Assembly (NCBI RefSeq): GCF_004122145.1
Contig: NZ_SBKQ01000003.1
Span: 186,001-250,000 of the forward strand
Origin: Flavobacterium piscinae
GTDB lineage: Bacteria > Bacteroidota > Bacteroidia > Flavobacteriales > Flavobacteriaceae
DNA length: 64,000 nucleotides
Direction of reading: 5' to 3'
In this document: positions 1-8,242 of the stretch, in pieces
Layout: each line of letters starts with the position of its first letter
Position numbering within the stretch: the stretch's first letter is position 1
The notes under the pieces: generated by a model
Database searches by the model: none
Told to the model about the DNA's origin: nothing
Seen by the model: the letters and a program-made list of their open reading frames with translations, nothing else
Position numbers and translations under genes: made by a program

Positions 1-1508
1 GTATTGTTCTTGTCTACAGACATTCTGGAGTTACTGGTAAAACCTCCTAAAACATCACTTACATCATAAGACTGCCATTGTCCATTTGCACGAAACACTT
101 TAAGCATATTGGCAATTAAACCGTTTGAAACCCAAAGATTACCTTCTTTGTCAAAAGCGGTTTGTTCAACCCGAATATCAGGACCGTAGGTTGGGTTACC
201 GGGGATAACTAAAGATTGTAACCCACTATTTGTAGTGTTATAAATTGTGGTAGCAACATCATCTTCTAATTTTAATAAACCAGAAAAATAAGAACTTGCA
301 TAAACAATGTTTTCGTTGGTTGGGTCTACGGTTACACGAACAATAGATTTTGCCTCAAGTAATTCTTCATAGGGTATGTTCAACCATTCTTCTTGAGACA
401 ATTTACTGATTCCAAATTCGTCTAAAGGGTAAGGATTGTTGAATTGAGAATAATCCCCAAAAGTAGCCCATAACGTTCCTGATGGTGTAATGGTGATCGA
501 AAAAATATTATTTTTATTTGGTCCTTGTGGTAACAAAACTTCGAATAAAGATGGATTCGTTATTGTTGTTTCTATCACACCGTTTTCAAATGTGCCAATA
601 TAAATGGAGTCTCCGATGATAGTGCCTGATGTAAAAGTTAAGGTTAAATCCGGGATTGATGAACTTTGAACCGTTACTATTTGTGCAAACGATTCATTCA
701 TCACCACAACACGAGAGGATGTAGTTGCCACCAATTTATCTCCCCTACTTCGTAAATCAACAAAAGGCTGACCAACATTTAATATTGCAATTGGATTGGT
801 TCCGTTAAACCTATACAGTATGTTATTGGAGTTAATCGCTACAAGTTGATTGTTAAACGTAACAATCCCTTTCCAAAAATCACCATAGAACGTTTGCCAA
901 GCATTAAAATTAACCAAATTTGGATTAGATAATGGAGCCTGACGAATCCCGTGATTTAAGGTAACAGCATAAATTTCTTCGTTTAATACTGTCGTTTCTA
1001 ATACTTCTGCTTGGGCTCCGGTTGGACTGATATAAAACGTGTCGCCAAATGTAAAATCGGTTAATTTGAATTCTACTAAAGCAAAATCTGTGGAAATATA
1101 GAGTTTATCATTGTACTCATAAATGTGATTGATTTTCTTTTTATTGGGCGGAATTCCACCGGCTTGATCACGAATTCCAACTAATAAAGTTATTTCTTCA
1201 GTGGCTTCATTAATCATAATTAATAACCCGTTGTTATGCCCCACAAAAGTTCTGTTATATTGTTGACTGTGGTAAACTGTGGAAATGGTTTCTCCGGAAA
1301 GTCCATCAACCGTGTTGACTGTATTTATTTCGTTGGTAGAACGATTTTTAGAAAACAATGCTGTTTCACAAGCGGCAAAAAGTCGGTTTTCAGATTCTGA
1401 CAGATCGCGAACTTCGTTATAGGAAAAATAACCTTGCCACAAAAGGTTTTGTGAAATATTCTCAAACGGAAATATAAATAATACTACAATCCAAAAAAAG
1501 TTCTTCAT
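1..1508 (-). CDS. porZ: PorZ-like type IX secretion protein, 3' part missing
   Basis: This reading frame begins with ATG at 1506-1508 and stays open to the window edge, giving about 502 residues of N-terminal sequence without a stop. It starts with a signal peptide (MKNFFWIVVLFIF...) followed by LLWQGYFSYNEVRDLSES and repeated beta-propeller-like segments with motifs such as VDGLSGETISTVY and NLWVSNG. This layout matches the N-terminal propeller of the flavobacterial T9SS protein PorZ, which helps attach exported proteins to surface lipopolysaccharide. The C-terminal part, where the family carries a cargo-like domain, lies outside the window. A TAnnTTTG promoter box sits about 20 bases upstream. 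A generic two-component-regulator propeller protein is the main alternative. Confidence 0.72.
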   Translation of the reverse strand, partial: MKNFFWIVVLFIFPFENISQNLLWQGYFSYNEVRDLSESENRLFAACETALFSKNRSTNEINTVNTVDGLSGETISTVYHSQQYNRTFVGHNNGLLIMINEATEEITLLVGIRDQAGGIPPNKKKINHIYEYNDKLYISTDFALVEFKLTDFTFGDTFYISPTGAQAEVLETTVLNEEIYAVTLNHGIRQAPLSNPNLVNFNAWQTFYGDFWKGIVTFNNQLVAINSNNILYRFNGTNPIAILNVGQPFVDLRSRGDKLVATTSSRVVVMNESFAQIVTVQSSSIPDLTLTFTSGTIIGDSIYIGTFENGVIETTITNPSLFEVLLPQGPNKNNIFSITITPSGTLWATFGDYSQFNNPYPLDEFGISKLSQEEWLNIPYEELLEAKSIVRVTVDPTNENIVYASSYFSGLLKLEDDVATTIYNTTNSGLQSLVIPGNPTYGPDIRVEQTAFDKEGNLWVSNGLIANMLKVFRANGQWQSYDVSDVLGGFTSNSRMSVDKNN

Positions 1509-1528
1509 CAGCAGATTAAATTGACACA

Positions 1529-1536
1529 CAAATATA
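1529..1536 (-). promoter_or_regulatory. -7 promoter box of the porZ-like gene
   Basis: Reads TATATTTG on the minus strand, a full match to the Bacteroidetes -7 consensus TAnnTTTG, 20 nt upstream of the ATG. No clear -33 TTTG was found. Confidence 0.6.
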
Positions 1537-1581
1537 GTTAAAACGAAAGAATCCTACTTTTAATATTTGGAGAATAAAAAA

Positions 1582-1602
1582 AGCTGTCATTTTCAGACAG
1601 CT
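1582..1602 (-). terminator. Rho-independent terminator of gdhA
   Basis: Hairpin with arms AGCTGTC / GACAGCT and a 7-nt loop, followed on the minus strand by a run of seven T. It lies 27 bases past the gdhA stop codon. Confidence 0.85.
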
Positions 1603-1628
1603 CTTTATTTTAATTATTAAGGTTGAAA

Positions 1629-2972
1629 TTATACTACTCCTTGACCTAACATGGCATCGGCTACTTTAACAAAACCGGCCACATTTGCTCCTTTTACATA
1701 GTCAACATAGCCCTTCCCGTCTGAACCATATTTTACACATGCTTCGTGAATATTGGCCATAATTCCTTTTAAACGTTGGTCAACTTCTTCAGATGTCCAG
1801 CTTAAACGCAAGGAATTTTGCGACATTTCTAAACCAGAAGTAGCTACACCACCTGCATTAGATGCTTTTCCCGGGGCAAATAATATTTTTGCTTTTAAGA
1901 ATGCTTCAATAGCTTCCGGTGTAGAAGGCATGTTGGCTCCTTCAGACACACAAATACATCCATTGGCAATTAAAGCTTTTGCTTCTGCTTCGTTTAATTC
2001 GTTTTGAGTAGCACAAGGCAATGCAATATCACATTTTACTTCCCATGGACGTTTCCCGTCAACATATTTTGCGTTTGGATACTTTTTTACATACTCACTG
2101 ATTCTAGCTCTTAATTCATTTTTGATGTGCATGACGTGAGCTAATTTCTCAGCATCAATTCCGTCTGCATCATAAATATATCCTGATGAATCAGATAATG
2201 TTACTACTTTCCCACCCAATTCGGTTGCTTTTTCAGCTGCATATTGTGCTACGTTTCCGGACCCGGAAACAGTTACAATTTTTCCTTTAAAGCTATCTCC
2301 TTTGGTGTTTAACATACTTTGAGCAAAGTATACGTTCCCGTAACCGGTAGCTTCCGGACGAATTAACGATCCTCCGAAAGAAATCCCTTTTCCGGTTAAA
2401 ACGCCTGTAAACTCGTTTCTAAGTCTTTTGTATTGACCGAACATATAGCCAACTTCTCTACCTCCAACACCAATATCTCCGGCAGGAACATCGGTATCTG
2501 CTCCAATGTGTTTGGACAATTCAGTCATGAAACTTTGGCAAAAACGCATAATTTCAATATCTGATTTTCCTTTTGGATCAAAATCTGAACCTCCTTTACC
2601 GCCACCCATTGGCAAAGTTGTTAAACTATTTTTGAATGTTTGCTCAAAAGCCAAGAATTTTAATATACTTAAATTAACAGAAGGATGAAAACGAATTCCA
2701 CCTTTGTATGGACCTATGGCAGAATTCATTTGAATTCGGTAACCACGGTTTACTTGTGTTTTTCCGGCATCATCAATCCATGTTACTCGAAACATGATCA
2801 CGCGTTCCGGCTCAACCATACGCTCCAAAAGCATTTGGTTTTGGTATTTTTTATTTTGCTCAATAAAAGGAATAACCGTTTCGGCAACTTCCTTAACAGC
2901 CTGTAAAAATTCAGGTTCGTTTGGATTTTTTTTAGCTACTGCTTCAACAAAAGAGTGAATACTTTCTGTCAT
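1629..2972 (-). CDS. gdhA: NADP-type glutamate dehydrogenase
   Basis: Catalyses reversible reductive amination of 2-oxoglutarate to glutamate, the cytoplasmic entry of ammonia into amino acids. At 447 residues it has the length of the hexameric bacterial enzyme. The substrate-binding motif PMGGGKGGSDFDP holds the catalytic lysine (about K126), and the Rossmann segment VSGSGNVAQYAAEKA at about 235-250 follows. The family's anabolic NADP specificity is assumed from overall similarity. The gene stands alone, with its own promoter at 3021-3028 and terminator. A perfect 12-bp palindrome in the leader suggests a dedicated repressor site. Confidence 0.96.
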   Translation of the reverse strand: MTESIHSFVEAVAKKNPNEPEFLQAVKEVAETVIPFIEQNKKYQNQMLLERMVEPERVIMFRVTWIDDAGKTQVNRGYRIQMNSAIGPYKGGIRFHPSVNLSILKFLAFEQTFKNSLTTLPMGGGKGGSDFDPKGKSDIEIMRFCQSFMTELSKHIGADTDVPAGDIGVGGREVGYMFGQYKRLRNEFTGVLTGKGISFGGSLIRPEATGYGNVYFAQSMLNTKGDSFKGKIVTVSGSGNVAQYAAEKATELGGKVVTLSDSSGYIYDADGIDAEKLAHVMHIKNELRARISEYVKKYPNAKYVDGKRPWEVKCDIALPCATQNELNEAEAKALIANGCICVSEGANMPSTPEAIEAFLKAKILFAPGKASNAGGVATSGLEMSQNSLRLSWTSEEVDQRLKGIMANIHEACVKYGSDGKGYVDYVKGANVAGFVKVADAMLGQGVV

Positions 2973-2997
2973 GATTATTAGTTTAATAACGCTTTAT

Positions 2998-3009
2998 GAA
3001 AACGTTTTC
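2998..3009. promoter_or_regulatory. Operator-like palindrome in the gdhA leader
   Basis: GAAAACGTTTTC is a perfect 12-bp palindrome with central CG flanked by A4/T4, the form of LacI/GalR-family operators. It lies 12-23 nt downstream of the gdhA -7 box, where a bound repressor could block early transcription. No LacI-type regulator is encoded in the window. Confidence 0.45.
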
Positions 3010-3020
3010 GTTTGTTGCGA

Positions 3021-3028
3021 CAAATATA
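3021..3028 (-). promoter_or_regulatory. -7 promoter box of gdhA
   Basis: TATATTTG on the minus strand, matching TAnnTTTG, about 48 nt upstream of the gdhA start. Confidence 0.6.
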
Positions 3029-3201
3029 CATTTTATTAAAATATAGGTATAATTTTTTTTATATTCTCAGTAGATTTATTTTTTTGTTAAGGAATCAAGA
3101 TTAAATCAATACAAATTCACAACATTTAAAACAAATTTTAGTTTTTTTCGTATATATAGAAGTATTTTTTCATTTTATTTTACAAGTGAATTATGTTTTT
3201 A

Positions 3202-3209
3202 TATATTTG
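3202..3209 (+). promoter_or_regulatory. -7 promoter box of the 264-aa envelope protein gene
   Basis: TATATTTG, a full match to TAnnTTTG, 23 nt upstream of the ATG at 3233. Confidence 0.6.
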
Positions 3210-3232
3210 TCGAGAATTGTCATTTAAAATAT

Positions 3233-4027
3233 ATGCAAATGCCCAAATATCTTATAATTACCTTATTGCTATTATTTGGTTTTAACAATACCGTTAAAGC
3301 ACAGTTTGGTTTTTCGCATGAAGTTGGTGCGATTGTTGGTCCGGTTGCTTTTCAATCAGACTATGGCGTTCGTGGCGACGGCGAAACAAACTTTGGAAAT
3401 ACCGGCTTTGGAATTGGAATTATTCATTACATGAACTTTTCCTACCGAGCAGATTGTAACTGTTATGCAACTCCTACTTATTTTAATGACCATTTTAAGT
3501 TAAGAAGTGAACTATCATACAATAAAACTAACTTGGAGCATTATGGAAAATGGGTTGATGACAGCAGAACTTCAGTCTTTGCTCAACAGTTAAGAGGTAT
3601 GAAAGGAAGCACATCTGTAACCAACATTGGAATGCAATTGGAATATTTCCCATTAAGTATAAGAGAATTTTCTGCCACGCAAGGTAAGCTAGGCCCTTTT
3701 GTTAGTTTAGGAGCACAATTTAGTTTCTACAAACCAGAGGCTTATTCCACATTAGGACCAGGTTTAGGTGAGTTATTAGAAGTTACTCCGGTGAAATATA
3801 TCGATGGAGTGACTAACGAAGCCGGAACAGTTTGGTCTGTAGTGGCTAGTATTGGAACGCGATATAAATTAACCGTTCTTTCCGATTTAATGATTGATTT
3901 GCGTTGGCAATATTATTTCTCCAACTGGGTGGATGGTTTAAATCCGAATCCGGATGTGTACAAAGAAAATAAAGCGAACGACTGGTTGGTTTGGTTAAAT
4001 GTAGGTTACATTTATTATTTAGATTAA
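3233..4027 (+). CDS. Flavobacterial envelope protein (THC0290_0291-like)
   Basis: A 264-residue protein with a signal peptide (about residues 1-23, ending KAQ before FGFSHEVGAI). The mature part is rich in aromatic and alternating hydrophobic residues and ends ...WLVWLNVGYIYYLD, with an aromatic C-terminal strand like outer-membrane beta-barrels. I recognise it from memory as a family confined largely to Flavobacteriaceae and named after a Tenacibaculum locus; its function is unknown. Two Cys in the segment ADCNCYATPTYFNDHF may pair. It is transcribed alone, convergent with the PLP enzyme and sharing a terminator with it. An outer-membrane location is inference. Confidence 0.7.
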   Translation: MQMPKYLIITLLLLFGFNNTVKAQFGFSHEVGAIVGPVAFQSDYGVRGDGETNFGNTGFGIGIIHYMNFSYRADCNCYATPTYFNDHFKLRSELSYNKTNLEHYGKWVDDSRTSVFAQQLRGMKGSTSVTNIGMQLEYFPLSIREFSATQGKLGPFVSLGAQFSFYKPEAYSTLGPGLGELLEVTPVKYIDGVTNEAGTVWSVVASIGTRYKLTVLSDLMIDLRWQYYFSNWVDGLNPNPDVYKENKANDWLVWLNVGYIYYLD

Positions 4028-4050
4028 TCGAATTTTTATAATACAAAACA

Positions 4051-4084
4051 AAAAACCCGTCAGCAAAAAGTTGACGGGTTTTTG
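4051..4084. terminator. Bidirectional terminator
   Basis: Arms ACCCGTCA / TGACGGGT with a 9-nt loop, flanked by A-run and T-run, so it works on both strands. It lies between two convergent genes ending at 4027 (+) and 4087 (-). Confidence 0.85.
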
Positions 4085-4086
4085 TT

Positions 4087-5232
4087 TTATCTGAAAGCCT
4101 GTTCAATATCGGCTAACAAATCATCAATATCTTCTACGCCAACGCTTAAACGAACCAGATCGTCTGAAATTCCGATTTCTTTTCGTTTTTCTTCCGGAAT
4201 GGAAGCGTGTGTCATCAAAGCCGGATGATTCGCCAATGATTCAACTCCCCCCAATGATTCTGCCAAAGTGAACACTTTTAATTTTTCTAAAAAAGAAATT
4301 GAATCAGCTTTTTTTCCAGATTTGAAAGTAAAGGAAACCATTCCGCCAAAACCGCCAATCATTTGTTTTTTGGCAATGGCATGAAACGGATGATCCGGTA
4401 AACCCGGATAAAAAACTTTCTCTACTTCCGGATGGTTGCTCAAAAATTCAGCCACTTTCATGCCGTTTTCGCAATGTCTTTGTACTCTAAGGTGTAAGGT
4501 TTTAATTCCTCTCAATACCATATAACTGTCTTGTGGCCCTAGCGTTCCTCCGGTAGCAAATTGAGCAAAGTGTAATTTTTCTCCTAATTCCGCATCTTTC
4601 ACCACTAGAGCTCCAGCAATCACATCGGAATGTCCTCCCAAATATTTGGTTGCGGAATGCATGACAATATCCGCACCCAAATCCAATGGTTTTTGAAGAT
4701 ATGCTGTGGCAAAAGTGTTGTCAACAGCAAATAGCAGTTTTCTTTCGTTTGTAATTTTAGCAATTGCAGCTATATCCGCTAATTTCATCAATGGATTAGT
4801 GGGAGTTTCAACCCAAACTAATTTTGTATTGGCATTGATTAACGATTGAAATTTCTCCAAATCATTCATATCCACAAAATGGAACTTAATCCCAAAATCT
4901 TGATAGATACGAGAGAACATTCTATACGTTCCTCCGTATAAATCATCCATTGAGATTACTTCATCACCAGGTTTAAGCAATTTTAAAACGGAATCTGTTG
5001 CCGCTAAACCTGATGAAAATGCTAAACCGCGAACACCGTTTTCAATACTGGCCAAGGCATCTTCTAATGCTTGACGAGTAGGATTGGCTGCTCTACTGTA
5101 TTCGTAATGATTAATCGGAACACCCGGACTTTTTTGTGCAAAAGTAGAGGTGTTATAAACCGGTGGCATAACCGCTCCCGTACTTGGATCATGGTGTTGA
5201 TTACCATGTATGACTTTTGTATTGAACTTCAT
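4087..5232 (-). CDS. metB: Cystathionine gamma-synthase/lyase family PLP enzyme
   Basis: A 381-residue Cys/Met metabolism PLP enzyme, acting in trans-sulfuration between cysteine and homocysteine in the cytoplasm. The PLP-binding lysine is about K196 in the motif SATKYLGGHSD. YSRAANPTR (about 45-53), VWVETPTNP (about 139-147) and FAVDNTFATAY (about 168-178) are also family hallmarks. Synthase (MetB) and lyase (MccB/CTH) members cannot be told apart safely by eye, so the symbol is provisional. The gene has a TATCTTTG promoter box 17 nt upstream of the start and is divergent from rbfA. Confidence 0.85.
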   Translation of the reverse strand: MKFNTKVIHGNQHHDPSTGAVMPPVYNTSTFAQKSPGVPINHYEYSRAANPTRQALEDALASIENGVRGLAFSSGLAATDSVLKLLKPGDEVISMDDLYGGTYRMFSRIYQDFGIKFHFVDMNDLEKFQSLINANTKLVWVETPTNPLMKLADIAAIAKITNERKLLFAVDNTFATAYLQKPLDLGADIVMHSATKYLGGHSDVIAGALVVKDAELGEKLHFAQFATGGTLGPQDSYMVLRGIKTLHLRVQRHCENGMKVAEFLSNHPEVEKVFYPGLPDHPFHAIAKKQMIGGFGGMVSFTFKSGKKADSISFLEKLKVFTLAESLGGVESLANHPALMTHASIPEEKRKEIGISDDLVRLSVGVEDIDDLLADIEQAFR

Positions 5233-5248
5233 AAGTTATTTGTTTGTG

Positions 5249-5256
5249 CAAAGATA
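5249..5256 (-). promoter_or_regulatory. -7 promoter box of the PLP enzyme gene
   Basis: TATCTTTG on the minus strand, matching TAnnTTTG, 16 nt before the ATG. Confidence 0.6.
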
Positions 5257-5354
5257 AGAAGTTGCCTTTTATAAATTTTCTAACTTATTGCTAAAGATTC
5301 AATAAATAAATTGGAAGTGAAACCATTTAAAATTTAAATAAGCACAAAAATCTG

Positions 5355-5362
5355 TACTTTTG
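5355..5362 (+). promoter_or_regulatory. -7 promoter box of rbfA, nearly leaderless
   Basis: TACTTTTG ends only 4 nt before the rbfA ATG, so transcription should begin at or next to the start codon. Confidence 0.6.
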
Positions 5363-5366
5363 CATC

Positions 5367-5759
5367 ATGGAAACAAACAGACAAAAGAAAATAGGAACCG
5401 TTTTGCAAAATGATTTGGTAGATATTTTGCAAGGAGAAGTACGTAAAAACGGAATTACTAACTTAATCATTTCCGTTTCAAAAGTTTCGGTTACAACCGA
5501 TTTATCAATTGCTAAAGTATATTTAAGTGTATTTCCGACTGATAAAGGTCCGGAAATCTTAGCGGCTATAAAATCGAATACGCCTTTAATTAAACATGAC
5601 TTATCACAGCGGGTAAAGCTTCAATTGAGAAAAGTACCCAACTTATCGTTCTATATAGATGACTCATTAGATTATATAGAAAAAATTGACAAAGCCCTTA
5701 CCGGTGATGAAAACCCAATTGAAAACCCAAATCTTCTAGAAAAAAGAAAGAAATTCTAA
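5367..5759 (+). CDS. rbfA: Ribosome-binding factor A
   Basis: A small KH-type protein that binds the 30S subunit and helps mature the 5' end of 16S rRNA. The 130-residue length fits the family. The start METNRQKKIGTVLQNDLVDIL and the core VSKVSVTTDLSIAKVYLSVFP are typical of Bacteroidetes RbfA, and the end PNLSFYIDDSLDYIEKIDKAL holds the family's second conserved helix. One base separates its stop codon from the GTG start of the permease gene, so the two are surely co-transcribed. The promoter box is almost on top of the start codon. Confidence 0.94.
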   Translation: METNRQKKIGTVLQNDLVDILQGEVRKNGITNLIISVSKVSVTTDLSIAKVYLSVFPTDKGPEILAAIKSNTPLIKHDLSQRVKLQLRKVPNLSFYIDDSLDYIEKIDKALTGDENPIENPNLLEKRKKF

Positions 5760-5760
5760 C

Positions 5761-6960
5761 GTGAAATTTCCGCTTTACATAGCCAAACGTTATTTATTTA
5801 GCGGTAGTAAAAACACTGCTATAAACATCATCACAATCATTGCCTCCGTGGGAATAATTGTTGGAACTATGGCTTTGTTTGTGGTTATGTCTGTTTTCAG
5901 TGGATTAAAAGATTTCAGTTTATCCTTTTCAAACGACTTTGATCCGGATTTAAAGGCGGTTGCCAAAACCGGAAAAACAATCTTTATCAGTCCGCAACAG
6001 GAAAACGAAATCAGCAAAATCGAAGGAGTATCTCATTTCAGTAAAATCATTGAAGAACGAGCTCTTTTTACCTTTAACGGAAAAGATATTTTGTCCAACA
6101 TTAAAGGTGTTGACAAAAATTTTAATCAAGTAAACCAAGTTGAAAAAACTATCTTTCAAGGGCAATGGATTGAAGAAAATTCAGAGCAAGTTGTGGTTGG
6201 ACATGGGATAAGTCAAAAACTTTCCATGGGTTTGTTTGATTTGGTCAATGTATTTGAAACCTTCGTCCCTAAACCGGGAAAAGGGACAATTGATTCACCG
6301 GATGGAGCATTTAACCGTTCCGTTTTAGTTCCGGTTGGGTTTTATTTTATCAATGAAGACCTCAACCAAAAATATGTTTTTGCCGATTTAAGTATTGTTC
6401 AAGAATTATTGGCCTATCAACCCAATCAAATTTCAGGAATCGAGGTAAAACTTGAACCAAATGCCGACGAATCGGAGGTTATTGCTTCGCTTGAAAAAAT
6501 TCTGGAAGATACTGTTGTCATCAAGAACAGAGCTCAACTCAATGAATCGCTCTATAAAATGTTGAACACAGAAAATTTGGTTTTATATTTAATTTTTTCT
6601 TTGGTAATTACTGTGACGCTTTTCACTTTAGTAGGTGCTTTGATTATGATTATCATAGAAAAGAAATCAAACTTAAAAACCTTGTTCAATTTAGGTGCTG
6701 ATGTAGAAGATTTAAGAAAAATATTCCTTTATCAAGGGTTTTTAATTTGCTTTTTAGGATGTGTGATTGGTTTGGTAATGGGAATTATTGTCACGCTTCT
6801 TCAACAACAATTTGGGTTTATTATGATTAATCAAAGCATGGCCTATCCGGTACGGTTTTCCTTTACAAATGTATTAATTGTGATTGTTACGATTGCCGTT
6901 TTAGGATTTCTTGCCTCTTGGATTGCCAGTAGTAGAGTAAATAAAAAACTACTGGAATAA
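5761..6960 (+). CDS. FtsX/LolC-type ABC transporter permease
   Basis: A 399-residue inner-membrane protein of the MacB/LolCE permease class. One transmembrane helix lies near residues 20-48, followed by a large extracytoplasmic domain (about 50-270), then three helices near 272-298, 322-350 and 368-392: the standard FtsX layout. Such permeases work with an ATPase to extract lipoproteins or other substrates from the inner membrane. The start codon is GTG, one base after the rbfA stop; an internal start would remove the N-terminal helix. No ATPase gene is adjacent, so the partner must be elsewhere. Lipoprotein release is the likeliest role but unproven. Confidence 0.85.
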   Translation: MKFPLYIAKRYLFSGSKNTAINIITIIASVGIIVGTMALFVVMSVFSGLKDFSLSFSNDFDPDLKAVAKTGKTIFISPQQENEISKIEGVSHFSKIIEERALFTFNGKDILSNIKGVDKNFNQVNQVEKTIFQGQWIEENSEQVVVGHGISQKLSMGLFDLVNVFETFVPKPGKGTIDSPDGAFNRSVLVPVGFYFINEDLNQKYVFADLSIVQELLAYQPNQISGIEVKLEPNADESEVIASLEKILEDTVVIKNRAQLNESLYKMLNTENLVLYLIFSLVITVTLFTLVGALIMIIIEKKSNLKTLFNLGADVEDLRKIFLYQGFLICFLGCVIGLVMGIIVTLLQQQFGFIMINQSMAYPVRFSFTNVLIVIVTIAVLGFLASWIASSRVNKKLLE

Positions 6961-6961
6961 A

Positions 6962-7954
6962 TTAAACTGTCTGGTAATTCGCATATACCTGTGCAATCTC
7001 TTCAAAAACATCCATTAAAGCCATTGCTCCATCGGTGGTAACTAATTTTTGTTTGTATTCTTTGAATCCGTGTATGCCTTTGAAATAATTGGTGTAATGA
7101 CGACGCATTTCAAAAATCCCAACTCGTTCTCCTTTCCATTCCATTGACCAGATTAGGTGATTTCGGGCGGCTTCAATACGGTCTTTCATAGAGGGTTCCG
7201 GTAAATGTTCTCCGGTTCTGAAATAATGTTTGATTTCGTTAAAAATCCACGGATAACCAATGGCGGCACGGCCAATCATCATTCCGTCAAGACCATATTT
7301 ATTTTTGTATTCCAATGCTTTTTCAGGCGAATCGATGTCGCCGTTTCCAAAGATTGGCATCGTAATTCTAGGATTATTTTTGACACGAGCAATGTGCGAC
7401 CAATCGGAATGGCCCTTATACATTTGAGCACGCGTTCTTGCGTGAATAGTTAACGCTTGCACACCAATGTCTTGCAAACGTTCCGCGACTTCATCAATGT
7501 TGATTGAGTTTTCATCCCAACCTAAACGGGTTTTTACTGTTACCGGAAGATTGGTTCCTTTAATCACTGCTTTGGTCAAGCGAATCATTAAATCAACATC
7601 CTTTAAAACGCCGGCACCGGCACCTTTGCACACCACTTTCTTAACCGGACAACCAAAGTTAATATCTACTAAATCGGGTTGCACTGCATCTACAATGCGG
7701 GAAGACATTTCCATCGCTTCTTCATCGCCACCAAAAATTTGAATACCCACCGGACGTTCGTAATCAAAAATATCCAATTTTTGTTTGCTTTTCATCGCAT
7801 CACGAATCAATCCTTCAGACGAAATAAATTCAGAATACATCAAATCGGCTCCATGCAATTTGCACAAGCGACGAAACGGCGGATCACTCACATCTTCCAT
7901 GGGAGCAAGAAGTAAGGGAAAGTCGGGTAAGATGATGTTTCCGATTGTTGGCAT
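6962..7954 (-). CDS. dusB: tRNA-dihydrouridine synthase (DusB type)
   Basis: An FMN enzyme that reduces uridines in the tRNA D-loop. With the ATG at 7952-7954 it has 330 residues and starts MPTIGNIILPDFPLLLAPME, the family's usual N-terminus. FMN/substrate motifs are LLLAPMEDVSDPPFR (about 14-28), the catalytic cysteine about C102 in DINFGCPVKKV, HARTRAQMYKG and FGNGDI. The frame is open 36 codons further upstream, but that stretch crosses the promoter box at 7968-7975 and is not protein-like, so I reject the longer start. It is convergent with the permease gene, one base apart. Confidence 0.93.
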   Translation of the reverse strand: MPTIGNIILPDFPLLLAPMEDVSDPPFRRLCKLHGADLMYSEFISSEGLIRDAMKSKQKLDIFDYERPVGIQIFGGDEEAMEMSSRIVDAVQPDLVDINFGCPVKKVVCKGAGAGVLKDVDLMIRLTKAVIKGTNLPVTVKTRLGWDENSINIDEVAERLQDIGVQALTIHARTRAQMYKGHSDWSHIARVKNNPRITMPIFGNGDIDSPEKALEYKNKYGLDGMMIGRAAIGYPWIFNEIKHYFRTGEHLPEPSMKDRIEAARNHLIWSMEWKGERVGIFEMRRHYTNYFKGIHGFKEYKQKLVTTDGAMALMDVFEEIAQVYANYQTV

Positions 7955-7967
7955 TGAATTTTTTTTG

Positions 7968-7975
7968 CAAAGATA
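7968..7975 (-). promoter_or_regulatory. -7 promoter box of dusB, decides the start
   Basis: TATCTTTG on the minus strand, 13 nt upstream of the ATG at 7954. Transcription from here excludes the longer in-frame start at 8062. Confidence 0.65.
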
Positions 7976-8009
7976 GGGAAACGGGTGGGGTTTGCAAAAT
8001 GGGGTAATT

Positions 8010-8046
8010 TTAAACCTGACAGGTTTTGAAAACCTGTCAGGTTTAA
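8010..8046. repeat. 37-bp perfect palindrome
   Basis: Two 18-bp arms mirror each other around a single central G, with the half-site AACCTGACAGGTT itself a near-perfect palindrome. It can form one long hairpin or two small ones. It lies between the divergent promoters of dusB and lepA. The motif resembles short dispersed repeats I remember from flavobacterial genomes, but only one copy was seen here. Confidence 0.75.
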
Positions 8047-8072
8047 TCCCTTTAAAATCCAAAACTTTGCTT

Positions 8073-8080
8073 TATATTTG
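8073..8080 (+). promoter_or_regulatory. -7 promoter box upstream of the RNA element and lepA
   Basis: TATATTTG lies 16 nt before the structured element at 8097-8207 and 162 nt before lepA, so the element would be the start of the lepA leader or an independent small RNA. Confidence 0.55.
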
Positions 8081-8096
8081 CACACAATTCTGTATG

Positions 8097-8207
8097 GAGC
8101 AGGGTTTGCGTTAGGGATTGCAGTGGAAAGCCCACAGGAACGGTGTAGCGATAGCGAAACCGTGACGAGGACTTGGAACGAAAAGCCCGACCCTTGGGGA
8201 ACGCCCA
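8097..8207 (+). ncRNA. Structured RNA-like element, copy 1 (lepA leader)
   Basis: Shares two conserved blocks with 25045-25140: a 5' block with TGCGTTAGGGATTGCAG and a 3' block with AAGCCCGACCCTTGGG, followed by AACGCCC. The outer ends can pair (GCGTT with AACGC). The variable middle forms a hairpin with arms ACGGT / ACCGT. A promoter box precedes it and the lepA ATG follows 35 nt after it. It has no terminator of its own. It may belong to a known flavobacterial RNA class such as Flavo-1, which I cannot verify here. Function unknown. Confidence 0.6.
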
Positions 8208-8242
8208 AAGAAAACGCCCAAAAAAAATTGAATTAAACGAAG

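Noticed and set aside
7955..8062. N-terminal extension of dusB by 36 codons
   Set aside because: The extension crosses a perfect TATCTTTG promoter box and the 37-bp palindrome, and its residues are unlike any Dus protein; the family start is MPTIGNI.
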